DNA of 13,092 nucleotides from SAR86 cluster bacterium (GCA_016779285.1 JADHNV010000024.1:1-13092), one strand, 5' to 3'; shown: positions 6,133-13,092, numbered from the stretch's first letter. A program made the numbers and translations. The notes: generated by a model from the letters alone, not told the origin.

Positions 6133-6951
6133 TTGAAAGAGGATTTATTTACTTTCTCCATTCAACAAGCTGAAACTCTTGGCATTGAGTGTGCAATTGT
6201 CCTGGCTGCAGCAAAAACGATTAAAACTGAGCTGTCTTCGCCCAACGAAATAGCTGCAATTCTGAAAGAAAGCATGCCTTTTTTTGCTGAAGAGGAAATT
6301 CTAAAAAACATAAACAGGCTAATAGATTTGAAATTAATCTCTCCTGAGGTAACTTCTAAGAAAATTGAGTCTGCCCGAAGTAAAAATCTTTACTCCTTAA
6401 AGCTGCCTTCAAATAATCTTAATGCAGGTAAAAGAAAGCTAGAGAAATCCTGGGCTCCTTCTGCACAGGCATTTGAAGTTCTAGGCATGGGCAATGTTGA
6501 TAAAGAATTTATTGAAAGCAAAGTAAATGAATTCAAGATGTATTGGCTTGAAAAAAATCAAATTCGAGATAACTGGAATGTATTGTTTGTTGATTTCATT
6601 CGCAGAGAGTGGGTTAAAGAGAATTCTACAAATAAAGGCTTGCCCGTTTGTATCGATGATCATTGGTCGCCATCTTCTGATGCTTTTGATATTTTGGAAT
6701 TAGCTAATGTCTCAAAAAATGATGCTTTAAAACACTTGAAGGAGTTTATACTCTATTGGAAAGAGAATGGAACAGCGCTAAGATCCTGGAACTCAAAATT
6801 TGTTGATTTTGTAAAACGCAAAGAGTTGATTGGTACTTATGAAGGAAAAAATGACAAAAAAGCTCACAGACATAATGAACCCGGAGACTTTTCTCAAGAG
6901 TTCGAACAAAGAACAAAAGATGCCTCCTGGGCAGAAAACCTTGAACTCTGA
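6133..6951 (+). CDS. Protein with tandem DnaT-type domains (putative primosome/helicase-loading factor)
   Basis: Of 272 residues, about 1-90 look like a winged helix (LGIECAIVLAA at 16-26; EEEILKNINRLIDLKLIS at 53-70). Two copies of the DnaT ssDNA-binding domain pattern then follow: W-[AS]-P-S ... EF...YW ... W-N..FVDF[IV][RK]R. They lie at about 106-160 and 177-231. Their W, EF-x(3)-YW, WN and FVDF positions line up, so this is an internal duplication. The C-terminal tail (FSQEFEQR) is polar. In E. coli DnaT acts with PriA/PriB and DnaC in replication restart; the role here is inferred. The start is TTG immediately after, and in frame with, the aroG TAA; AGAGG (6119-6123) is 9 bp upstream. 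The 3' end overlaps the next gene, which resembles a helicase loader. Confidence 0.75.
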   Translation: MKEDLFTFSIQQAETLGIECAIVLAAAKTIKTELSSPNEIAAILKESMPFFAEEEILKNINRLIDLKLISPEVTSKKIESARSKNLYSLKLPSNNLNAGKRKLEKSWAPSAQAFEVLGMGNVDKEFIESKVNEFKMYWLEKNQIRDNWNVLFVDFIRREWVKENSTNKGLPVCIDDHWSPSSDAFDILELANVSKNDALKHLKEFILYWKENGTALRSWNSKFVDFVKRKELIGTYEGKNDKKAHRHNEPGDFSQEFEQRTKDASWAENLEL

Positions 6952-7498
6952 GCGTCAGAGATTCATAGAAGCCATCGATAATCTCTTTTTAAAACTTGAG
7001 CTCTCATACCATTATCAATTCTACAAAGTTTTTGGGACTGATCATAAGCTCAATGAAGCAAAAAAACTTTGGGCCAAGAGTTTAAAAAAATATCCAGCAG
7101 AAAGTATTAATGCTGCTATTGAAACCGTAATAGAAGCCAATGATTACCTGCCTACTCTCACGGAGATTATAAAAGCATGTTCAGTATCAATGGACTCTAT
7201 CAATATACCTAGCCCGCATGAGGCATTTATTGAAGCTCAAAAATCCTCCCCTCCTAGATACAGCTATTCTTGGACACACCCAATTATTTATTGGGCAGCG
7301 AGAGAAGTTGGTTGGGAATTAATTAATTCGCCAAATAATAATAATACATTTCACGCATTTTCAAAGATTTACCTCCGTCTTGTTAAAGAGAGCCAATCTG
7401 GAAAAAAATTTGACCTCCCTGATAAAAATGCCTCAAATCAATTGCAGCCTCTTGATTTGAAACTTTTGGAAAGTTTACGTAAAAAACATGGTCTCTAA
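6851..7498 (+). CDS. Lambda P-like replicative helicase loader homologue
   Basis: This 215-residue protein resembles phage lambda replication protein P, which delivers DnaB helicase to the origin. Recalled lambda P features with counterparts here are: an LF..L helix (45-49), NEAKKLW (68-74, lambda NEIRRQW), a block running from NA at 87 to C110 containing YLPTLTE (lambda FLPSPGQ), IPSPHEA (119-125), and a C-terminal KKHGL (lambda AKFGL). HPIIYWAAREVG (143-154) is a further strong block. ATG 6851 is chosen because AAGGA lies just before it, at slightly short spacing; that gives a 101-bp overlap with the DnaT-domain gene. ATG 6920 would give a 32-bp overlap and keep the whole conserved region. 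Assignment rests on remembered alignment, not a search. Confidence 0.65.
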   Translation: MTKKLTDIMNPETFLKSSNKEQKMPPGQKTLNSERQRFIEAIDNLFLKLELSYHYQFYKVFGTDHKLNEAKKLWAKSLKKYPAESINAAIETVIEANDYLPTLTEIIKACSVSMDSINIPSPHEAFIEAQKSSPPRYSYSWTHPIIYWAAREVGWELINSPNNNNTFHAFSKIYLRLVKESQSGKKFDLPDKNASNQLQPLDLKLLESLRKKHGL

Positions 7499-7500
7499 TA

Positions 7501-7520
7501 TTGTAAAGTGTACTTTACAA
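7501..7520. promoter_or_regulatory. Perfect 8-4-8 palindrome, candidate operator of the RND operon
   Basis: TTGTAAAG and CTTTACAA are perfect inverted repeats around TGTA, starting 2 bp after the stop codon of the preceding gene and 12 bp before a TATAAT box. No U-run follows, which argues against a terminator. The AAGT-nn-ACTT core recalls dyads used by MerR-family regulators such as SoxR, but TetR- or MarR-type binding is equally possible; no regulator gene is in the window. Confidence 0.55.
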
Positions 7521-7531
7521 AAAGCATGCAC

Positions 7532-7537
7532 TATAAT
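7532..7537 (+). promoter_or_regulatory. Perfect -10 box upstream of the RND operon
   Basis: TATAAT 48 bp before the adaptor start codon, the best -10 in this 87-bp gap. No good -35 lies 16-18 bp upstream; that region falls inside the palindrome at 7501-7520, which suggests control by a protein bound there. Confidence 0.45.
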
Positions 7538-7585
7538 CACCGACCCTAGCCTAGATAACTGGGAAAATATAAAAGTTATACATTA

Positions 7586-8467
7586 ATGAATAAGAACGTC
7601 CGGATTTCACTCTACATACTAATACCGATTATTCTTTGGATGATTTCTGGTCTATTTGTTGAAGAGAAAATCATTGAATTAAAAGAAGATTCTGAGTTAA
7701 CCAAGGTTGTTACTCAAGAAGCTGCTTCACAATTTTATTCACCAGTCATCACTTTAAATGCATCTGCTTCCTCGGAAAAAAGAGTGAGAGTTTTAGCTAA
7801 AACTAGTGGTGAGGTCATGCCAAACAATGTGGTCCAAGGGCAGTGGGTAGAAAAAAATCAAGTCCTTTGCAGGCTCGGAGTGGTTGAGCTCAATAGAACA
7901 GAAGTCAAAGCACCCTTTAAAGGTTATGTTGAAATGATAGTGAAGCCTGGTAACTATATAAATAGAGGTGAAGTATGTGCGGTAATTATTGAATTAGACC
8001 CTGTTACATTTGTTGCTGAAGTGTCTGAGGCGGATATTAAAAATGTGGTAAAAGGTCAAAATATTTCAATAGAATTAGTCACGGGTGATATTATAAATAG
8101 TAAGCTGAGCTTTGTATCTAAAAGCGCGACTCCGTCGACCAGAAGCTTCCGAGTCGAAGCTCAAGTTAAAAATCCTCAAGGAATTATTAGAGATGGTATT
8201 ACCGGGACTTTAAAAATTTCTACAAATAAAATACTAGCAACAAAAATCTCTTCATCAATCCTACTTTTATCTGATGCAGGTACTTTGGGAGTAAGAGCAG
8301 TTACAGACAATAATATTGTTGAATTTCTTCCTATCAAAATTATTGAAGATACTGAAGATGGGGTCTGGGTCACTGGCATTCCAAACCTTACACAAATAAT
8401 TGTGAGGGGACAGGGCTTTGTTGAAAATGGCCAGGAAGTAATCAAAGTGCCTCTCGATATCACATGA
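7586..8467 (+). CDS. RND efflux periplasmic adaptor (MFP/HlyD family), hairpin-less
   Basis: Periplasmic adaptor subunit that partners the RND pump encoded next. Residues about 7-24 form an N-terminal membrane anchor. A lipoyl/barrel-sandwich domain is built from two half-motifs, about 66-98 (VRVLAKTSGEV, GQWVEKNQVLCRL) and 105-136 (TEVKAPFKGYV, KPGNYINRGE). A beta-barrel domain spans about 141-213 and a membrane-proximal domain about 214-290. Only six or so residues (GVVELN) join the lipoyl halves, where AcrA-type adaptors carry a long alpha-helical hairpin that meets the TolC channel. At 293 residues it is about 80 shorter than typical members, as that loss predicts. The frame is intact. 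Its stop overlaps the pump start (ATGA). The substrate is unknown. Confidence 0.88.
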   Translation: MNKNVRISLYILIPIILWMISGLFVEEKIIELKEDSELTKVVTQEAASQFYSPVITLNASASSEKRVRVLAKTSGEVMPNNVVQGQWVEKNQVLCRLGVVELNRTEVKAPFKGYVEMIVKPGNYINRGEVCAVIIELDPVTFVAEVSEADIKNVVKGQNISIELVTGDIINSKLSFVSKSATPSTRSFRVEAQVKNPQGIIRDGITGTLKISTNKILATKISSSILLLSDAGTLGVRAVTDNNIVEFLPIKIIEDTEDGVWVTGIPNLTQIIVRGQGFVENGQEVIKVPLDIT

Positions 8468-11400
8468 CAAGAATAGTAGATTTTGCTTTATCTAAAGCAA
8501 GAACTACCCTTGCTATTGCCTTGGCAATAATTATTGCAGGAGCATACGCTCGTTCAACCATCGGGGTCGCAGCAGACCCAAACATTCAGCTTCCACTAGT
8601 AAGCGTAGAAGTTTTTTTAGATGGAGCATCTCCCAGTGATGCTTCACGACTTATAGCTAGGCCTCTAGAAACTAGATTAAGAAGCGTTCCTGGCATCAAA
8701 GAGCTTTCATCTTCAGCTAGATTAAGTTTTGCAAGAATCGTTGCAGAGTTTGAGGTTGGCTATGACATTGATACAGCTCTAAGAGATATCAAGCAGGCTG
8801 TTGAGGAAGTAAAATTTCAACTCCCCAGAGAGGCAGAAGATCCGCAGATTAGAGAATATTCATTTGCTTTATTTCCTGTAATGAACCTAAGCATATTAGG
8901 CTCAGCTTCAATGCGTCAAAAAGTTTTCATTGCTAGAGAATTACAAGACAAACTTGAAGCAATAAAAGAGGTCCTTGGGGCAGATTTGAGAGGTGCTCCC
9001 GAGGAAGTCTTAGAAGGTGTGATCGATAAATCCAAGATGGAAACTTACGGAATTACACTTAGCCAATTAGCTAGAGCAATTTCAAACAATAATTTGATAA
9101 TACCAGGTGGGGCTCAGGATACTGGCTCAGGAAAATTTAACATTGAAGTTCCAAGTATTTTTGAAACTGCTGAAGATGTATACAACATACCAATCAAAGT
9201 CACCCAAGATGCTGTTGTAACCTTGAGTGATATCGGCGAGATAAGAAGAACTTTTAAAGATTATTCATCTTTTGCAAAAGTAAATGGTCAGGATGCAGTG
9301 ACGCTTGAAATCCGATTGAGAGTTGGTGCAAACGCGATTGATGCAAAAAGGAATATTATTGCAGTCAAAGAAGAATTTGAGAAAACTTTACCTAAAAATT
9401 TATCAATAGTTAGAACCAATGATGAAACTGTATGGGCCGAGGTGATGATATCTGAGTTGGAAGGAAATATTATCACAGCAATATTCCTTGTCATGATTCT
9501 TGTCATAGCAAGCATGGGTGTTAGGGTTGGCATGTTGGTTGGACTTTCTATTCCGTTTTGTTTCTTGCTTACATTCATTATCTTAAGAGTGATTGACATG
9601 GAATTTAATTTTCTGGTCATGATGGGTCTCTTGCTTGGCCTAGGGATGTTGATCGATGGCGCCATAGTTGTAACAGAATATGCAGATAGAAAAATTTCTG
9701 AAGGCTTGAATCGAAAAGAAGCTTATCGACTGTCTTCAAAAAGGATGTTTTTTCCTATCATTGCTTCAACCGCAACAACTATTGCTGCTTTCACACCACT
9801 AATTTTCTGGCCTGGATTTACAGGTCAATTCATGCGTTTTCTTCCTATCACTGTATTTATCGTGCTATCAGCATCGCTTGTTTATGCTTTAATCATTACC
9901 CCAGTCATTGGCTCTATATTTGGGCAGAGACGATCAAACTTAGTCTCAGGGGACAGTGAACAAACTGGTGAAATTCTCTTTGATAAAATTTCCAGTTTCT
10001 ATTCAAGAGTTTTGAAAAAATTTGTTAGGAATCCTGGAGAGACCATCATAGCTGTTGTAATGCTTTTGTGGTTTTTTGGTTATGCAATGTATGGAAACTT
10101 CAATAAAGGAACCCTCTACTTTGCAGATGTAGACCCTGTTGCTGCTGAGATTTCTGTTCGGGCAAGAGGAAACTTTTCTTCTACTGAAGCCAAAGCAATC
10201 ATGGAGATTGTTGAACAAAAAATTCAAACAGTTGAGCACATTGAAAATTTATATCTAACAACTGGGACGCAATGGTTTAACTCTGGAGGCGACTCTGTTG
10301 CAAGAGGGTTTTTTGAGGTTGTTGACTCTAAGTTTAGAGATATTCTTGGAAAAGAAGTAATTGCTAATGTCCAAAAAGTTACTTCTGATATACCTGGAAT
10401 AATTGTTGAAATTAAACCCGAAGAAGGTGGCCCCTCTTTTAGTTCACCAATTGAATTAGGGATTTTTGGAAACAATGAAGAATCGGTCGCTAGAACAACA
10501 GAAAAAATTGAGCAATATATGATCAATGAAGTGGTTGGTTTAACAAATATTCGTTCAACCCTGCCCTATCCATTGATTGAATGGAAAGTTGAGGTGGATA
10601 AGCAAAAAGCTGCTCAGCTTGGGGTAAGTATTGTTGATATTGGAGCATTGGTACAGATGCTTACAAATGGATTTAAAGTGGGAGAATATAGACCCGATGA
10701 CTCAAAAGATGAGGTTGAGATAAGAGCTAGATTTGGCTCGTCCATGCGATCACTCAGCGGCATTGAAGATTTAAAGGTTAATTCAATTAATGGTCTTATT
10801 CCAGTTAGCACCTTCATCAAACTTATCCCAAAAGAAAATCGCCAATCTGTAATTAGAAGGAATGGGAGATTTTTTCATGAGATTGGGGTGGCAACAGAAT
10901 CTTCAGAATACTTAGTTTCAGATAAAGTAAGCGAAATGAGCAAATGGCTAGAAACACAAAATTTTGAAGAGGGAATAGAAACAAAATTTAGAGGTATGCA
11001 AGAAGAGACCGAGGAGGTTACAAAATTTTTAACTATCGCTTCTATAACTGCATTATCGTTAATGCTGATTTTGCTTGTTACTCAATTTAATAGTTTCTAT
11101 CAATCAGTTCTAGTATTAAGTGCTGTATTTATGTCAATAGTAGGCGTTTTAATAGGCCTTCTTATTGCTGGAAAACCTTTTAGCACAACCATGACAGGAA
11201 TTGCGATTGTGGCTTTATCTGGAATTGTAGTGAATAATAATATTGTCCTAATTGATACCTTTAATAGATTAAAAGGTGAATTTCCAAATCTGACCACCGA
11301 AGATATTATTATCAAAACATGCAATCAACGATTGCGCCCTATTCTGTTGACCACAGCTACAACAATTTTTGGCTTGATGCCGCTTGCAATTGGTTTAAGC

Positions 11401-11598
11401 ATTGATGTTATAGCTAGAGAAATTATTGTTGGTAGTCGTGTGGTCGGTTGGTGGCAGAACCTTGCATCATCGATCGTATTTGGACTGGGTTTCAGCACAA
11501 TTCTTACATTAATTTTTACTCCTGCTGCGTTAATACTTCCCTCCCGCATAAAAATATGGCTGGAGAATAGATTTGAGCTATTTAAATCTTCAAGTTAA
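8464..11598 (+). CDS. RND-family efflux transporter permease (AcrB-like)
   Basis: Inner-membrane proton-driven exporter of 1044 residues, a full-length HAE1-type size. TM1 lies near 12-30. A periplasmic porter domain (GASPSDASRLIARPLETRL, 54-72) comes next, then TM2-6 between about 335 and 490, TM7 near 522-540, the second porter domain, TM8-10 at about 853-935 and TM11-12 at about 955-1030. In TM4 the motif is LIDGAIVV: Asp398 aligns with AcrB Asp407, but Gly399 replaces Asp408. In TM10 VVNNNIVLID has Asn924 where AcrB has Lys940. Similar signatures occur in other RND subfamilies, so the pump is probably active but uses a different relay. Translationally coupled to the adaptor; no outer-membrane channel gene is adjacent. 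The substrate cannot be inferred. Confidence 0.93.
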   Translation: MTRIVDFALSKARTTLAIALAIIIAGAYARSTIGVAADPNIQLPLVSVEVFLDGASPSDASRLIARPLETRLRSVPGIKELSSSARLSFARIVAEFEVGYDIDTALRDIKQAVEEVKFQLPREAEDPQIREYSFALFPVMNLSILGSASMRQKVFIARELQDKLEAIKEVLGADLRGAPEEVLEGVIDKSKMETYGITLSQLARAISNNNLIIPGGAQDTGSGKFNIEVPSIFETAEDVYNIPIKVTQDAVVTLSDIGEIRRTFKDYSSFAKVNGQDAVTLEIRLRVGANAIDAKRNIIAVKEEFEKTLPKNLSIVRTNDETVWAEVMISELEGNIITAIFLVMILVIASMGVRVGMLVGLSIPFCFLLTFIILRVIDMEFNFLVMMGLLLGLGMLIDGAIVVTEYADRKISEGLNRKEAYRLSSKRMFFPIIASTATTIAAFTPLIFWPGFTGQFMRFLPITVFIVLSASLVYALIITPVIGSIFGQRRSNLVSGDSEQTGEILFDKISSFYSRVLKKFVRNPGETIIAVVMLLWFFGYAMYGNFNKGTLYFADVDPVAAEISVRARGNFSSTEAKAIMEIVEQKIQTVEHIENLYLTTGTQWFNSGGDSVARGFFEVVDSKFRDILGKEVIANVQKVTSDIPGIIVEIKPEEGGPSFSSPIELGIFGNNEESVARTTEKIEQYMINEVVGLTNIRSTLPYPLIEWKVEVDKQKAAQLGVSIVDIGALVQMLTNGFKVGEYRPDDSKDEVEIRARFGSSMRSLSGIEDLKVNSINGLIPVSTFIKLIPKENRQSVIRRNGRFFHEIGVATESSEYLVSDKVSEMSKWLETQNFEEGIETKFRGMQEETEEVTKFLTIASITALSLMLILLVTQFNSFYQSVLVLSAVFMSIVGVLIGLLIAGKPFSTTMTGIAIVALSGIVVNNNIVLIDTFNRLKGEFPNLTTEDIIIKTCNQRLRPILLTTATTIFGLMPLAIGLSIDVIAREIIVGSRVVGWWQNLASSIVFGLGFSTILTLIFTPAALILPSRIKIWLENRFELFKSSS

Positions 11599-11632
11599 GT
11601 GATGGATAAAAAATCATAAGTTACAATAAGTC

Positions 11633-11851
11633 ATGACCAAAAAAGATACAGTAAATTTTGAATCATCTTTAAAGAAGCTTGAGCAAATAGTTGCCAAACT
11701 TGAAGATGGTGATATCAGTTTAGAAGATAGTGTTAAATCTTTTGAGGAAGGGATTGGTTTGGTAAAAGAATGTCAAAAGCAGCTCTCTTCGGCTGAGCTA
11801 AAAGTAAAAAAACTTTTAGACAATGGCGATGCAGTAGACTTGGATAGCTAA
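11633..11851 (+). CDS. xseB: Exodeoxyribonuclease VII small subunit
   Basis: Small subunit of ExoVII, several copies of which bind the XseA catalytic subunit for single-strand DNA degradation. The 72 residues match the family. The conserved pattern is complete: FESSLKKLEQIVAKLEDGD (9-27), ISLEDSVKSFEEGI (28-41), then a coiled helix ending in KVKKLL. No xseA is in the window. It begins 34 bp after the RND gene, with no obvious promoter between, and is followed by ispA after 10 bp, giving the familiar xseB-ispA-dxs order. Confidence 0.95.
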   Translation: MTKKDTVNFESSLKKLEQIVAKLEDGDISLEDSVKSFEEGIGLVKECQKQLSSAELKVKKLLDNGDAVDLDS

Positions 11852-11861
11852 AATCAGATTT

Positions 11862-12731
11862 ATGTCTGCAAGCTTCCTGTCTGAATGCAAAGAGAAAGTA
11901 TTAAATCGCATTGACGTCCTTCTTTCAGGTGATAGTAAAATAACTTCTGCTATGCGATATTCAGCTTTAGCAGATAGTAAATGCATCAGAGCGGGGTTAG
12001 TTTTTGCTTCTGGAAATCTCAATAAAAAAATCTCCACCTCAGCATTAACTGATATGGCTGCCAGCATCGAGCTTATGCATACCTACTCCTTAATCCATGA
12101 TGATCTACCTTCAATGGATAATGATGAGATGAGAAGAGGTCAAGCTTCAAATCATATTAAATACAATGAAGCCACGGCCATCCTAGCCGGTGATGCCCTT
12201 CAAGCATTAGCCTATGAAACAATTGCTTCATCGCTCGAAATATCTCAACCACAAAAGATTAGCTCAATTAAAACGCTAGCAAATGCATGCGGTTACACAG
12301 GCATGATTTTGGGTCAACAATATGACTTAGATGCTGAAAGAAATGAATACAATGATATTAAAAAAATACATGAGCTCAAAACCGGAAAGTTAATTCAAGC
12401 AGCAGTAACCATGCCTCATGAAGGTGAGGAGGAGCAAACAAATCAACTAGCCATTTTAGGTGAGATTGGTATAGACCTTGGTCTTGCTTTTCAGATTATG
12501 GATGATGTTTTAGAGGCCTCCTCAGATTCAAAGACTTTAGGTAAAAATAATCAGTCAGACATGCTAAATAAAAAGTTAACCTATGTGAGTGCATACGGTA
12601 AAAAAGAGTCTGTCGACCAAGCTTACGCTCTTTCAAATAGATGTATTAACAAATTAGAGAATGCATTTAAAAATAATGAGGCTGCAAGCTTAATTGCATT
12701 GGCTGAGTTTATGGTAAAAAGAAAAAACTAA
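11862..12731 (+). CDS. ispA: Farnesyl diphosphate synthase (polyprenyl synthetase family)
   Basis: Condenses isopentenyl diphosphate with dimethylallyl and geranyl diphosphate to make farnesyl diphosphate, feeding undecaprenyl phosphate and quinone side chains. Length 289 is close to E. coli IspA (299). The first Asp-rich motif is HDDLPSMDND (79-88, Asp80, Asp81, Asp86) with the RRG arginines at 91-92, followed by EATAILAGDALQALAYE (103-119). The second Asp-rich motif reads DDVLE (214-218) where DDILD is usual, and the IPP-binding GGKRLRP is DSKCIRA (38-44), so several positions depart from consensus. The context between xseB and dxs supports ispA over a longer-chain synthase. Its stop is directly followed by dxs. 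Confidence 0.93.
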   Translation: MSASFLSECKEKVLNRIDVLLSGDSKITSAMRYSALADSKCIRAGLVFASGNLNKKISTSALTDMAASIELMHTYSLIHDDLPSMDNDEMRRGQASNHIKYNEATAILAGDALQALAYETIASSLEISQPQKISSIKTLANACGYTGMILGQQYDLDAERNEYNDIKKIHELKTGKLIQAAVTMPHEGEEEQTNQLAILGEIGIDLGLAFQIMDDVLEASSDSKTLGKNNQSDMLNKKLTYVSAYGKKESVDQAYALSNRCINKLENAFKNNEAASLIALAEFMVKRKN

Positions 12732-12732
12732 G

Positions 12733-13092
12733 ATGAAAATATTTTCTGAACTTCCATCAACCCTTCCCAAAACTCCAATTTTAGACAAGGTAAATACTCC
12801 AGAAGATATTAAATGCTTAACTTCTCCTGAGCTCAAGTCCCTAGCAGATGATGTGCGAGCACACATGCTTTACAGCGTTGGTCAAAGTGGCGGTCATCTT
12901 GGTGGGGGTTTAGGAGTAGTAGAGCTAACCGTGGTCTTGCACTATCTTTATAACACACCCGATGACAAAATAATTTGGGATGTAGGACATCAAGCCTATC
13001 CTCATAAAATCTTGACCGGTAGAAAAGACGCTCTCTCTTCGATTCGCCAGAAAAATGGATTGGCTCCATTCCCAAACCGCGAGGAAAGTCCT
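12733..13092 (+). CDS. dxs: 1-deoxy-D-xylulose-5-phosphate synthase, 5' part
   Basis: First enzyme of the MEP isoprenoid pathway; a thiamine-diphosphate enzyme joining pyruvate and glyceraldehyde 3-phosphate. The 120 codons visible, translated by hand, include SGGHLGGGLGVVELTVVLHY (about 52-71, containing a conserved His) and the hallmark IWDVGHQAYPHKILTGR (about 80-96), followed by IRQKNGLAPFP. The gene runs off the right edge, leaving perhaps 80% unseen. The ATG lies one base after the ispA TAA, so the two are very probably co-transcribed and coupled. Confidence 0.95.
   Translation, partial: MKIFSELPSTLPKTPILDKVNTPEDIKCLTSPELKSLADDVRAHMLYSVGQSGGHLGGGLGVVELTVVLHYLYNTPDDKIIWDVGHQAYPHKILTGRKDALSSIRQKNGLAPFPNREESP

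Noticed and set aside
6133..7498. Prophage remnant or integrated plasmid
   Set aside because: No integrase, att-like direct repeats, structural or lysis genes; both genes are tightly packed behind aroG with similar base composition.
7501..7520. Palindrome as rho-independent terminator of the DnaT/P-like genes
   Set aside because: The stem is AT-rich and followed by AAAAGCATG, not a U-run; an operator reading fits better.
8100..8160. Frameshift or deletion artefact explaining the short RND adaptor
   Set aside because: The frame is continuous with all remaining domains in order, and the missing part maps exactly to the hairpin between lipoyl halves; an in-frame loss is the simpler reading, although relatives should be compared.
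9288..9665. 125-codon minus-strand ORF opposite the RND gene
   Set aside because: Antisense shadow of a well-supported RND coding frame; composition gives no recognisable protein and there is no start context.
12833..13075. Minus-strand ORF inside dxs
   Set aside because: Lies over the conserved Dxs N-terminal motifs in the opposite strand; no independent support.

Overview
The window looks like a chromosomal segment of an AT-rich gammaproteobacterium. The gene neighbourhoods (ubiG-mupP/gph-yciK, scpA-scpB-rluB, xseB-ispA-dxs) are typical gammaproteobacterial ones. The low GC content, short intergenic gaps and weak Shine-Dalgarno sequences suggest a streamlined marine lineage such as SAR86. 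That lineage assignment is inference from style, not from a marker gene. There are no rRNA, tRNA, CRISPR, IS or integrase features.

Layout. (1) Positions 1-563 on the minus strand carry the start of an FabG-like short-chain dehydrogenase cut by the window edge. It is divergent from a plus-strand operon, 651-2741: ubiG (ubiquinone O-methyltransferase), a MupP/Gph-type HAD phosphatase and a YciK-type dehydrogenase. (2) Positions 2818-4903 on the minus strand hold scpA-scpB-rluB, which encodes the kleisin and winged-helix partners of SMC plus a 23S rRNA pseudouridine synthase. This operon converges on yciK. (3) A 176-bp divergent region separates scpA from a class I DAHP synthase (aroG). It contains a 12-bp-arm inverted repeat around a perfect -10 box, a Phe-rich small ORF and a hairpin with a U8 run. 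(4) Two genes directly behind aroG, 6133-7498, encode a protein with two DnaT-type domains and a protein resembling the phage lambda P helicase loader. Together they look like a phage-style DnaB-loading or primosome module sitting in a housekeeping context. (5) After a perfect 8-4-8 palindrome and a TATAAT box comes a two-gene RND system, 7586-11598. It consists of a small periplasmic adaptor that appears to lack the alpha-helical hairpin, and a 1044-residue transporter with a non-AcrB proton-relay signature. (6) The window ends with xseB-ispA-dxs, the isoprenoid precursor operon, with dxs cut by the right edge.

The genes most worth a second look are the DnaT/lambda-P-like pair and the hairpin-less RND adaptor. 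The rest is recognisable core metabolism and chromosome maintenance. No stretch longer than about 180 bp lacks a gene.
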